In this document: positions 15,211 through 22,755 of the stretch, piece after piece
Position numbering within the stretch: position 1 is the stretch's first letter
Layout of the letters: the number at the start of each line of letters is the position of its first letter
Assembly (NCBI GenBank): GCA_003233075.1
Contig: QIKQ01000257.1
Coordinates: 1 to 30,701, forward strand
Direction: 5' to 3'
Length of the DNA stretch: 30,701 nt
Source: Gammaproteobacteria bacterium
GTDB taxonomy: Bacteria > Pseudomonadota > Gammaproteobacteria > SZUA-21
Notes under the pieces: generated by a model
Database searches by the model: none
What the model was told of the DNA's origin: nothing
What the model saw: the letters and a program-made list of their open reading frames with translations, nothing else
Made by a program: the position numbers and the translations under genes

Positions 15211-15459
15211 ATGCCGATTTACAAATTAATTATCATACTCGTCTTTTTATTCATTGTATGGACGCTCGCTTCCGCCTGTTACAATATGGTTTCAAAAAAG
15301 CGCAACCCTGAAAAAATGTTCAAAATGCTCGCCTGGCGAATAGGCTTATCAGTCTTTTTCTTCGCTGTATTAATGTTAAGTGTCAAGATGGGTTGGATTG
15401 AATCCCACAACCCTTTCCCAAAAGACCCAGCAGCGCATCTTTCAAAACCAAATAAATAG
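15211..15459 (+). CDS. Small twin-transmembrane protein (DUF2909-like)
   Basis: An 82-residue membrane protein with two hydrophobic spans (about 4-23 and 46-64) joined by a basic loop with KKRNPEKMFKMLAWRIGLS, ending in a polar tail. This layout and the R/K-x-P-x-KM-x-K-x-L-x-x-R-I pattern fit the DUF2909 twin-transmembrane family, which in Pseudomonas-type clusters lies between oxidase subunit III and SURF1, as here. It is divergent from SURF1. Its function is not known; a link to oxidase biogenesis is inferred only from position. Confidence 0.75.
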   Translation: MPIYKLIIILVFLFIVWTLASACYNMVSKKRNPEKMFKMLAWRIGLSVFFFAVLMLSVKMGWIESHNPFPKDPAAHLSKPNK

Positions 15460-15631
15460 TCATCTTGAAATTTACTTTCATGATTATAAGTTACAGCAAA
15501 CTTCTTAAAGCGCTATAAACAGGCGCGGCATGCGTCCTGATTCAATAGCGCGTGCAATATATTATCTCATTTTTACTGTATATCTATCTACCCGCAAGCC
15601 ATAGGGTCATTTCTAAATATTTCCCTGCTCT

Positions 15632-15656
15632 GTAGCCCGGTTCTTTAGAGCCGGGG
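15632..15656 (+). repeat. REP-like palindrome, intact copy
   Basis: GTAGCCCGGTTCTTTAGAG followed by CCGGGG. It is the same family as 12582 with TTCTTTA in place of CTCTTCA, and faces the interrupted copy at 15742-15817. Confidence 0.82.
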
Positions 15657-15741
15657 CAATTTGAATACAACCATAGAGCAATCTAAACCCATACACTTAA
15701 ATCACCTTTTAATACTAATTTCACAATTGAATTTATATCTA

Positions 15742-15817
15742 CCCCGGCTTTTGACCACGATGGTCTTATGTCGCGTAGCACACGGATGTGCGAGAGCGAC
15801 CTAAAGAACCGGGCTAC
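15742..15817 (-). repeat. REP-like palindrome interrupted by a compound-hairpin repeat
   Basis: The minus strand starts GTAGCCCGGTTCTTTA exactly like the intact copy at 15632, then 49 nt intervene (15753-15801), then the closing arm GCCGGGG follows. The insertion is in the loop of the REP. Confidence 0.8.
15753..15801 (+). repeat. Compound-hairpin repeat, copy 2, inserted in a REP
   Basis: Order: hairpin GACCA-cga-TGGTC, linker CTTATG, then outer stem GTCGC...GCGAC enclosing GCACA-cgga-TGTGC. Compared with copy 1 at 672-752 the inner hairpin is identical while both sides of the outer stem have changed together. Confidence 0.8.
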
Positions 15818-15901
15818 AGTTCCGAACTACCAAGCTAAATCACTTAATTTAAGGAGTTGCTCTCAGTTGTTGGATGATTTTTAAAAAAATCGTCCACCAA
15901 C

Positions 15902-15938
15902 AAAAAAGGCGCCGCCTTGAAAACAAGTACGACGCCTT
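15902..15938 (-). terminator. Rho-independent terminator of the cox operon
   Basis: On the minus strand AAGGCG pairs with CGCCTT, with an inner CTTG/CAAG stem around a TTTT loop, followed by a T-tract. It lies 21 bp after the coxC stop. Confidence 0.82.
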
Positions 15939-15959
15939 CCCATAGCTTCCCTATCACTT

Positions 15960-16838
15960 TTATAAAATATAAACGAATATGAATAAGCCCAGCCAAACGA
16001 CATCAACAAAGTGCCAATACCACGCTGCGGCTTCAAATCCAAAATGACTTTCAGGTTTAAAATGACCTTTGATACATCTCACTAAAATAACAAGTAAAAT
16101 GATCGCCCCAATCGTTACATGTAGTCCATGGAATCCGGTCAGCATATAAAAAGTGCTACCATAAGCTCCCGATGTCAATTTTACACCTACACTATAAAGA
16201 TGAATATACTCATACACTTGGAAACCAATAAAGATAAAACCTAAAACTACCGATATCAATAACCAGAGGACGAGTGCACCTCGGTGCCCTGCTCTAAGCG
16301 CATGGTGAGCAATTGTTACTGTGACCGAACTTGCAAGTAGTAATGCCGTGTTTAATGCAGGTATACCCCAAGGACTAATCGCATTAACTTCACCACCAGT
16401 TGGACCTGCATGAGGCCAAACAGGTTTATATTCACTGTACAACCAATCATGCGTTAAATTCATAATTGCATTATCGCTTTCGCCACCCTGCCAAGCTTGT
16501 GCAAAAACACGCATGTAAAATAAAACGCCGAAAAATGCCGCGAAGAACATCACTTCAGAAAAAATAAACCAGCCCATGCCCATGCGGAATGAACGATCGA
16601 CTTGTGCGTTATAAGCACCAGATTCACTTTCTTTAGCGACCACACCAAACCAACCGAATAGCATAAATACTACTACCGCAAAGCCAATGTACATGGTGGT
16701 CAAGCTACCCATCTCACCACCTGCAGAGGCCGGCAATGCCATAGCAAATCCACCTGTCGTTAACGCCAAACCAAGCGAACCAACCACTGGCCAGTGACTC
16801 GGTTGAGGTAAATAGTATCCGTCTTGTGCTGAAGACAT
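15960..16838 (-). CDS. coxC: Cytochrome c oxidase subunit III
   Basis: Subunit III (also called CtaE) of the aa3-type oxidase stabilises the catalytic core. The 292-residue protein has seven hydrophobic spans. Conserved blocks are FRMGMGWFIFSEVMFFAAFF, with the conserved Glu in the third span, the HHALRAGHRGALVLWL region, FYMLTGFHGLHVTIGA, and the C-terminal FGFEAAAWYWHFVDVVWLGLF. It is the last gene of the oxidase operon and is followed by a good terminator. The 54 bp before it contain no other gene. Confidence 0.97.
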   Translation of the reverse strand: MSSAQDGYYLPQPSHWPVVGSLGLALTTGGFAMALPASAGGEMGSLTTMYIGFAVVVFMLFGWFGVVAKESESGAYNAQVDRSFRMGMGWFIFSEVMFFAAFFGVLFYMRVFAQAWQGGESDNAIMNLTHDWLYSEYKPVWPHAGPTGGEVNAISPWGIPALNTALLLASSVTVTIAHHALRAGHRGALVLWLLISVVLGFIFIGFQVYEYIHLYSVGVKLTSGAYGSTFYMLTGFHGLHVTIGAIILLVILVRCIKGHFKPESHFGFEAAAWYWHFVDVVWLGLFIFVYIL

Positions 16839-16892
16839 GATTTATCCTCTCTTACTGTTAATATTAAAATTTATAAAACTCAAACCAGTATG

Positions 16893-17477
16893 CTACTTAC
16901 TATTAGTAGCTGTTTTATTTGCAAGCTTCTTTCCGGGCTTTTTTAAAGCCTTTAAAAATTCATAGGTCAAAACAATATTATCAATTCGTTTTGGCAGTTT
17001 CGGATCAACCATAAATAGTAGTGGCATCCGCTTTGTTTCACCGCCTTTAAGTGTTTGCTCGGTAAAACAAAAACACTCTGTCTTTTTAAAATATCGCCCC
17101 GCTTCTGGAGGATATATATTAAATCTTGCTAAGCCAGTTATTGGCTTGTTAGTAAGATTTTTTGCAATATATTCAATACGCATTTGCTTGCCCGGATGAA
17201 TTTTTACTTTGCTCGTTGCTGCATGAAAATCCCATGCTAATTTAGAATGAACATCTGAAAAAAATTCAACTACCACCAATCGACTTTTATCTTCCTTAAC
17301 CTGGCTTAAATACTTTATGTCTGCTTTTTCTGCTTGGCCATTATTACTGAGCCAATCCTTACATAACTCGTAAAGTGGCACCAAAGCAAAACCAAATCCA
17401 AACATTAAAACGACAATCAATACCGATTTTTTTAAAACCCGTGTATTCGCGACATCTTGATTATCGTTTTTTTTCAC
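16893..17477 (-). CDS. ctaG: Cytochrome c oxidase assembly protein CtaG (Cox11)
   Basis: CtaG/Cox11 delivers copper to the CuB site of subunit I. It has one N-terminal membrane span followed by VPLYELCKDW and a periplasmic immunoglobulin-like domain. The copper motif CFCF lies in KKTECFCFTEQ, and RFNIYPPEAGRYF is conserved. The chosen GTG at 17475-17477 has AGGAAG 7 bp upstream; an upstream in-frame GTG at 17495 would overlap the preceding gene and lacks a ribosome site. This start gives 194 residues, a normal length. The preceding small gene ends 4 bp upstream. Confidence 0.93.
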   Translation of the reverse strand: MKKNDNQDVANTRVLKKSVLIVVLMFGFGFALVPLYELCKDWLSNNGQAEKADIKYLSQVKEDKSRLVVVEFFSDVHSKLAWDFHAATSKVKIHPGKQMRIEYIAKNLTNKPITGLARFNIYPPEAGRYFKKTECFCFTEQTLKGGETKRMPLLFMVDPKLPKRIDNIVLTYEFLKALKKPGKKLANKTATNSK

Positions 17478-17481
17478 ACTA

Positions 17482-17748
17482 CTACTTCCTCTCACTGTTC
17501 GGAATAGTTTTCACTTTATTTTTTGCTTCTGCGCGTTCCTTTAATTGCTTGGCCCTGTACTCGTAATCAGGTGTTATCGAATTACTCGAACCCGCTTTAC
17601 GTTTTTGCTGAATCTTAATCTTGTTCTTGTACCAAGTTTTAAAATAAACCGCGTACGAACCTGATATAACGACTACTACAGCAAGTAAAATTAATGCAGT
17701 TCTTTTCGCATTTTTTCTTTGCTTCTGAATTTCCGCTTCTGATCGCAT
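17482..17748 (-). CDS. Small single-span membrane protein in the cox operon
   Basis: An 88-residue protein with a basic N-terminus (KQRKNAKRT), one membrane span at about 17-35, and a highly charged, Lys-rich C-terminal half. Small single-span proteins often sit between coxA and ctaG in proteobacterial clusters, and its tight spacing to ctaG (4 bp) supports co-transcription. No family motif is recognised; an assembly role is inferred from context only. Confidence 0.75.
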   Translation of the reverse strand: MRSEAEIQKQRKNAKRTALILLAVVVVISGSYAVYFKTWYKNKIKIQQKRKAGSSNSITPDYEYRAKQLKERAEAKNKVKTIPNSERK

Positions 17749-17795
17749 AATATTAAATTATTGGGCAAACATTGCTGTTTGCCCAATCCTATTTA

Positions 17796-19361
17796 TTACT
17801 TAATTTCCGGCGGTGTAGCAAATGTGTGGTATGGGGCAGGTGATGGAATTTCCCATTCAAGACCTTCCGCGCCTTCCCAAACTTGATCAGTTGCTTTGTC
17901 TTCGGCTTTCTTTGATCGAATACAAGCGATAACGATGTATAAGAACAATAATTGCGATAATCCAAATACGAAAGCCCCAATACTTGATATAAAGTTAAAA
18001 TCTGCAAATTGTAAAGGATAATCTGCATATCGTCGTGGCATACCCGCTAAGCCAGTAAAATGCATTGGAAAGAAAGTGACGTTCACCGAAATCGTTGATA
18101 ACCAGAAATGCCATTTGCCTAAACCTTCGTTGTACATATTACCAGTCCACTTAGGTAACCAGTAATAGGCTGCAGCTATAATCGTAAACAAAGATCCCGT
18201 CACCAGAACGTAGTGGAAATGCGCCACCACAAAATACGTGTCATGGTATTGAAAATCGGCAGTTGTAATTGCCAACATTAATCCTGAGAAACCACCCAAG
18301 GTAAACAAGAATACAAAGGCGATTGAAAACAACATAGGTGTTTCAAACGTCATTGCACCACGCCACATGGTTGATACCCAGTTAAAGACTTTCACACCTG
18401 TCGGCACCGCGATTAACATGGTTGCGTACATAAAGAATAACTCACCCGCGACCGGCATTCCGACTGTGAACATGTGATGTGCCCAGACGATAAATGACAG
18501 GAAGGCGATACTCGCTGTCGCATATACCATAGAGGTGTAACCAAACAATTTCTTACGTGAAAAGGTTGGAATAATGTGCGATACGATTCCAAATGCAGGA
18601 AGAATCATAATATAAACTTCGGGATGTCCGAAGAACCAGAATACATGTTGGAACAAGACTGGATCACCACCACCTGCTGCTTTAAAGAAAGCGGTTCCAA
18701 AGTAATGGTCAGTTAACATCATTGTAACCGCACCCGCTAAAACTGGCATTACCGCGATTAATAAGAATGCAGTAATTAACCAAGTCCATACGAACAATGG
18801 CATTTTCATTAGAGTCATGCCAGGTGCGCGCATATTAAGGATGGTCGCGATTATATTGATTGAACCCATAATCGATGAAAAACCAAGCAAATGCACTGCA
18901 AATACGAAGAAGGCAATTCCACCACTGTATTCAGTTGAAAGTGGCGCATAGAAAGTCCAACCAAAGGCTGGGCTGGCAATCAGTAACATAGTTGCCGCAA
19001 CTGGTAAAATCCAAAAACTCCAGTTATTCATTCGTGGTAAAGCCATATCTGGAGCACCAATCATCATTGGTATTAACCAGTTAGCTAGACCAACAAAGGC
19101 AGGCATAATCGCACCAAAAACCATTATTAAGCCATGCATCGTCGTCAACATGTTGAAGGTTTCAGGATCAAAGTATTGAATACCCGGCTGCATTAATTCT
19201 GCACGTATACCCATGGCGTAAGTGCCGCCGAGAAGTAACATAATAAAACTAAACCAAAGGTATAAAGAACCAATATCTTTATGGTTAGTAGTAAATAACC
19301 ATCGGGTTAGCCCTTTAGGCGCGCCGTGATGATGATCGTCATGTGTAGTTTCGCTATTCAT
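17796..19361 (-). CDS. coxA: Cytochrome c oxidase subunit I (aa3 type)
   Basis: The catalytic subunit (also called CtaD) reduces O2 to water and pumps protons. The 521-residue protein has twelve hydrophobic spans. Visible ligands are His76 (heme a), His246 and Tyr250 in GHPEVY (CuB and the cross-linked tyrosine), His295-His296 (CuB), and His381 (heme a3) with His383 (heme a) in AHFHYVL. The D-channel entrance Asp105 and the pair Asn112-Asn113 lie in GAPDMALPRMNN. The K-channel lysine is Lys324 in PTGVKVFNW. It is therefore an A-type heme-copper oxidase. coxB ends 15 bp upstream. Confidence 0.98.
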   Translation of the reverse strand: MNSETTHDDHHHGAPKGLTRWLFTTNHKDIGSLYLWFSFIMLLLGGTYAMGIRAELMQPGIQYFDPETFNMLTTMHGLIMVFGAIMPAFVGLANWLIPMMIGAPDMALPRMNNWSFWILPVAATMLLIASPAFGWTFYAPLSTEYSGGIAFFVFAVHLLGFSSIMGSINIIATILNMRAPGMTLMKMPLFVWTWLITAFLLIAVMPVLAGAVTMMLTDHYFGTAFFKAAGGGDPVLFQHVFWFFGHPEVYIMILPAFGIVSHIIPTFSRKKLFGYTSMVYATASIAFLSFIVWAHHMFTVGMPVAGELFFMYATMLIAVPTGVKVFNWVSTMWRGAMTFETPMLFSIAFVFLFTLGGFSGLMLAITTADFQYHDTYFVVAHFHYVLVTGSLFTIIAAAYYWLPKWTGNMYNEGLGKWHFWLSTISVNVTFFPMHFTGLAGMPRRYADYPLQFADFNFISSIGAFVFGLSQLLFLYIVIACIRSKKAEDKATDQVWEGAEGLEWEIPSPAPYHTFATPPEIK

Positions 19362-19376
19362 CTCTCATATCTCCCG

Positions 19377-20540
19377 TTAGCGTGCTTTCTTAACGTCAGC
19401 AGGCTTAACGACTGAAGCCTTGTTACCCCAGCTATTACGCTCATAGGTAATAACTGCTGCCAATTCTGCGTCTGACATGTCATCAAATTTCGGCATTGCA
19501 CCCTTGCCCTTTAAGACCATAGTAATGTGCTCCAAGGCTGGACCGTTAACCATGGCGTTGCCTTTAAGTGCTGGAAATGTTTTGCCTAAACCTTGACCTT
19601 CAGCTTGATGACAAGCTGCACATTTGGTTGCATAAATTTTTTCGCCAGCTTTCATTAAAGCTGCTTTACTTGTACCAATTTTAACTTTACCTGCCCCACT
19701 CTTTTGAGCGGTATACCACTTGCCATATTCAGCTTGAGATACAGCTTTTACAACAATAGGCATATAAGCATGGTATGTGCCACATAACTCTGCACATTGA
19801 CCTCTATAGGTACCTTCTTTTTCAACGTACGCCCAAGTTGAGTTTACGTATCCTGGAATCGAATCCTTTTTGACGCCAAACTTCGGCACCCACCAGGAGT
19901 GAATTACATCATCAGACTTAAGCAAGAATCGAATTCTTGTCTTGATTGGAATAACGAGAGGCTTATCTACATCGACTAGGTAATTTTTAATTTTTGTGAC
20001 ATCTAGATTATTGAGCGATGCTTTTTTATGATCAGCATTAATATGGCTTTCGAATCTCACTTTGCCTTTTTTGCTTAGTGGTGTATTTTTGCCATCTACA
20101 TATTCGTAAACCCAATACCATTGCTTGCCAGTAACCTTAATCGTCATCTCAGAACCGCTAGTATCTTCATACTCAATTAAAGATTTAGTGGCTGATGCAC
20201 CCATGACTGCCAAAATAACAAACGGCACTATAGTCCAGAGAACTTCAACAGTAGTGCTCTCATGAAATGTTGCAGGTGTTACACCTCTTGATTTACGGTG
20301 AGCAAACAATGAATAAATCATTACGCCAAAGACGACTACCGCAATGGCAACACAAATCCAAAAACTTTCATGATGTTGATTTAGTGCGGTGCGCGCGAGT
20401 GGAGTAACCGGATCTGGGAAATCATAAGTTGCACCATTGCCTACGTAGGGATCGACGTCTGCTAAAGCTGAACCACTAAAAACAAGCAATGCAGTTAAAC
20501 CAAGCTTGTCTTTGATGGTTTTAAGTGATTTGAAGGACAT
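19377..20540 (-). CDS. coxB: Cytochrome c oxidase subunit II with fused cytochrome c domain
   Basis: Subunit II (also called CtaC) receives electrons from cytochrome c. The 387-residue protein has a signal peptide (about 1-28, ending SGSALA), two membrane spans (about 60-80 and 98-118), and a CuA domain with ligands His214, Cys249, Glu251, Cys253, His257 and Met260. After a linker there is a class I cytochrome c domain with CAACH at 307-311 and a likely distal ligand Met349 in GAMPKF. The aromatic block KQWYWVYEY is present. The subunit is thus caa3-like, as in Pseudomonas, carrying its own electron-entry heme. It is the first intact gene of the operon, next to a broken DUF2244-like gene. Confidence 0.97.
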   Translation of the reverse strand: MSFKSLKTIKDKLGLTALLVFSGSALADVDPYVGNGATYDFPDPVTPLARTALNQHHESFWICVAIAVVVFGVMIYSLFAHRKSRGVTPATFHESTTVEVLWTIVPFVILAVMGASATKSLIEYEDTSGSEMTIKVTGKQWYWVYEYVDGKNTPLSKKGKVRFESHINADHKKASLNNLDVTKIKNYLVDVDKPLVIPIKTRIRFLLKSDDVIHSWWVPKFGVKKDSIPGYVNSTWAYVEKEGTYRGQCAELCGTYHAYMPIVVKAVSQAEYGKWYTAQKSGAGKVKIGTSKAALMKAGEKIYATKCAACHQAEGQGLGKTFPALKGNAMVNGPALEHITMVLKGKGAMPKFDDMSDAELAAVITYERNSWGNKASVVKPADVKKAR

Positions 20541-20630
20541 GCTGATATCACTCCTAAAGTTTAATACTAAAAAATTATAAATATAAAAAAACTACTAGAC
20601 CAAGAATTTAAAGTAAATAATCGCTTGGCA

Positions 20631-21307
20631 CTAAATATATTGACTAAGCTTTGCTAGATGACTCATTAGTTGTCGTGCTAATGACTCTCTGCCGTCTTCA
20701 GCTAAAGGGCACCTCTAATTGTGCCTATTTGCCACGCTGGCGGCGTTGTCGATCTTTTTAAAATGCTCATTGACTGCGTGTAAACTGCGCTTTAAAAAGT
20801 TCTCCGCCTTGCCAGCGCACAAATATCCTATACTTTTAGAGGCGCCCTAAATTCGCCCTAGCTTGGTTATTTTTGTCGTGGTAGTCAATCTAACCTACTC
20901 GGGCAATCATTCAATTTGCGCTAGTATAGCAGCATAGCTGACGTGCACCCATGCTAACTTACAAGCTAATACTTCTTCCGGCTCTAATCGGCCCTTCTCT
21001 ATAAATATATAAGTATCATCATATATATAAGTACCATCGCTATTTCTAATTAGTTCAATTTTTGAACTTCGAAAATAGCTTAAATAAAAACCTATACTTA
21101 AAACACAAGTATTTCTAATCCTACAATTGGCAATATCAGCCAGTGACTTTTAATTGCAAGAGCCAATGCAATTGCTACGCACACTAGCGAAATGAATCCA
21201 GAAACCAAAACAAGTCTATTCCAACTGAACTACCGATTTGGTTCTATTACAAACTTACTAATGCTAGAGCATTGATCAATATTTACTTTGATTACGCTTG
21301 GCTCCAC
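20631..21307 (-). pseudogene. Broken DUF2244-like membrane protein gene upstream of coxB
   Basis: Pieces on the minus strand read in order like a DUF2244 protein: EPNR then FSWNRLVLVSG, IKSHWLILPIVGLEILV, FYLSYFRSSKIELIRNSDG, YDDTYIFIEKGRLEPEEV, KLAWVHVS, a short TKITKLGRI, and the C-terminus LAEDGRESLARQL. They are split by an in-frame TAG at 21230-21232, a frameshift in a T run near 21080, at least one more shift near 20890-20930, and a 141-bp palindromic insertion at 20707-20847. The GTG at 21305-21307 is only a possible start. DUF2244 genes commonly neighbour coxB in proteobacteria, from memory, which supports the call. A single lesion could be a sequencing error; four cannot reasonably be. 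Confidence 0.72.
20707..20847. mobile_element. 141-bp palindromic MITE-like element inserted in the DUF2244-like gene
   Basis: The ends are GGGCACCTCTAA and TTAGAGGCGCCC; pairing continues inward through ATTTG, CGCTGGC and a central CTTTTTAAA/TTTAAAAAG stem. TAAA lies directly outside both ends (20703-20706 and 20848-20851), consistent with a target duplication. The codons on each side, LGRI and LAEDGRESL, are neighbours in the intact family, so the element separated them. Part of its interior (20760-20790) matches 5116-5146. Confidence 0.8.
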
Positions 21308-21599
21308 GCCTAATTACACGACGCATTTGTAAAATATTCGCACGGGATGATAAACCCTGAGCTTTTGAGGTGCAATTAAAATTGGACGTCGACCTTATAA
21401 GTAATACTAATCGATATTACCTAGCCGCAAGGGCGATTAGGTTAGGCTGCTCCACTGCCTTTATGTCTTTCTTCAATAATATTAGCTAGTTACATAAAAT
21501 AATAATTCCTAGTAATTTCCTCGGATATAAAATTATTTTCTTAACTATTTGCTTATTTACATCGAAAAATATTTTAATATTATTTTTTCACTTTTTCAT

Positions 21600-21630
21600 A
21601 TTTTACATTTTCACAACAATTTTACATTTT
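21600..21630. promoter_or_regulatory. Paired 12-bp direct repeat ATTTTACATTTT in the upstream region of cox
   Basis: ATTTTACATTTT occurs at 21600-21611 and 21619-21630, a 19-bp step, close to two helical turns. It lies downstream of the candidate promoter at 21742 in the direction of the cox operon and may be a protein-binding site; the regulator is unknown. Confidence 0.4.
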
Positions 21631-21741
21631 TCGTTTAAATTTTATCCACCCTTAATTTTACAGTGAATTTGGGTTTTCTGGAATAGATTTTAACTATTGC
21701 ACTCCGTGTTTGTTATAGGACGCCATGCCAATCGCCCACTT

Positions 21742-21769
21742 ATTATACAAATAATTTGAATTCAGACAA
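21742..21769 (-). promoter_or_regulatory. Candidate sigma-70 promoter reading toward the cox operon
   Basis: On the minus strand TTGTCT (21764-21769) and a perfect TATAAT (21742-21747) are separated by 16 bp. It lies about 435 bp before the broken DUF2244-like gene and 1.2 kb before coxB, so a nearer coxB promoter may also exist. Confidence 0.45.
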
Positions 21770-21966
21770 TTGAGACAAGACATGCCTCACTGCTGTCCCA
21801 CAGTTTAGATTAAACGGGAAAACCTGGCCTTAAGATTATACTCGCAAATGTGAAGAAACAACGAAATAACAGAGGCTAGGTTAATCCTAGATTAATCAGT
21901 TGAACGGCCTAAAGACCGTTCTGATTGTTCGACTGAGGAAATAAAAAAGCGAGTTAATGGCCTGGT

Positions 21967-21992
21967 CCTTAAGGTCCTTAAGGAGTTTTTTT
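21967..21992 (+). terminator. Plus-strand terminator-like hairpin
   Basis: CCTTAA - GGTCC - TTAAGG followed by AG and seven T. It is oriented to end a plus-strand transcript, although no plus-strand gene precedes it; another hairpin GAACGG/CCGTTC sits at 21902-21921. Confidence 0.55.
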
Positions 21993-22224
21993 ATAAAGTC
22001 AGGTGGGCAATCAGGGCTGTCTTTAGGTTGTAGTATGCTCGTCTTTTCGGTGAGGCTTGGTTTAACTTAAAACAACAGTAAATCATAGAGTTAAATATCA
22101 TAAAAACGATCAACTGATGTGCTAGGTTTAACCAGGGCAGGTCTTTCGAGTGAAGCAGAGTTGCGAAAGCGAAGATAGGCCGTGAGCGACCACTAATTTC
22201 CAAAAGGCTATTATTTTGCGCTTT

Positions 22225-22264
22225 GTAGCCCGTCAGGAGGCGATAAACTATCGCCGAGTGCGGG
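22225..22264 (+). repeat. REP-like palindrome, long-stem variant
   Basis: GTAGCCCG, then GGCGATA-aac-TATCGCC, then CGGG. It resembles the copy at 28899-28940 (both carry AGGAGGCGAT) and lies just after the GNAT gene stop. Confidence 0.8.
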
Positions 22265-22272
22265 AGTTAGTT

Positions 22273-22752
22273 TTAGTTAGTGGGCGTTATTCGCTGGTAA
22301 ATGCCCGGTTCGGAGTTGGGTATTTTAGTTGCATTAACCATTTTGCTGTAAAATTCGCTTGGACCTACGCCACCAATAACAGCGTAAGCATATCCTAAGC
22401 TTTTCATGTCTAGTAAGCAGCGAAGTAACAATGCAGTTCCAAGTCCCTTGCCGCGATACATTGCTGATACGCCTGTGGGTCCAAACATTCCTAGGGCGGT
22501 TGAATTGAAGCAAGCAAAGCCCGCTATCTTTTGCTCAATAAAAGCCAAATAGCAGCTTGTTGGATTTTGATGTAGCGCAATTGAGGTTTCACTTTTCCAG
22601 CGAGGACTAAAGTTATTCTCTACCCAATTAAGTGTTTCGTCTGATTCATAGCCAAAAGGTTTTCTGATTTCAAGATTTTGAATGGATTGATATTCGTTAT
22701 TCGAGTAAGCAAGTGTGCTTTCGAGCTCATAAAGCTTAATTAACATATCCAT
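22273..22752 (-). CDS. GNAT family N-acetyltransferase
   Basis: A 159-residue cytosolic acetyltransferase that would move acetyl from acetyl-CoA to an amine. The acetyl-CoA loop is in GVSAMYRGKGLGTALLLRCL (the R-G-K-G-L-G form of the Q/RxxGxG/A motif), followed by KSLGYAYAVIGGVGPSEFY, the motif B region of a GNAT subgroup. The upstream FGPTGVSAMYRGKGLG block is well conserved within that subgroup. The substrate cannot be told. Met1 and Met3 are both possible starts; the first is used. The 3D-domain gene ends 3 bp upstream, so the two may be co-transcribed. Confidence 0.85.
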   Translation of the reverse strand: MDMLIKLYELESTLAYSNNEYQSIQNLEIRKPFGYESDETLNWVENNFSPRWKSETSIALHQNPTSCYLAFIEQKIAGFACFNSTALGMFGPTGVSAMYRGKGLGTALLLRCLLDMKSLGYAYAVIGGVGPSEFYSKMVNATKIPNSEPGIYQRITPTN

Positions 22753-22755
22753 ATA

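Larger units (their letters stand above)
15460..15959. other. 500-bp repeat-bearing intergenic region between DUF2909 and coxC
   Basis: The two genes converge here. The region holds a REP at 15632-15656, a facing REP interrupted by another repeat at 15742-15817, and the coxC terminator at 15902-15938. Nothing gene-like was seen in the remainder. Confidence 0.7.
21308..22272. other. 965-bp gene-poor region between the cox operon and the GNAT gene
   Basis: No convincing protein gene. 21480-21680 is very AT-rich and contains a paired 12-bp direct repeat. A minus-strand promoter candidate lies at 21742-21769, and plus-strand hairpins lie at 21902-21921 and 21967-21992. A 70-codon minus-strand frame at 21991-22203 has no recognisable family and no good ribosome site. 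Confidence 0.6.

Noticed and set aside
16893..17495. Longer ctaG starting at the GTG at 17495
   Set aside because: It would overlap the preceding small gene and lacks a Shine-Dalgarno, whereas the GTG at 17477 has AGGAAG at ideal spacing.
21991..22203. Minus-strand 70-codon frame in the cox-GNAT gap
   Set aside because: No family resemblance, no ribosome site, and it lies in a region with other decayed sequence; kept only as a note.
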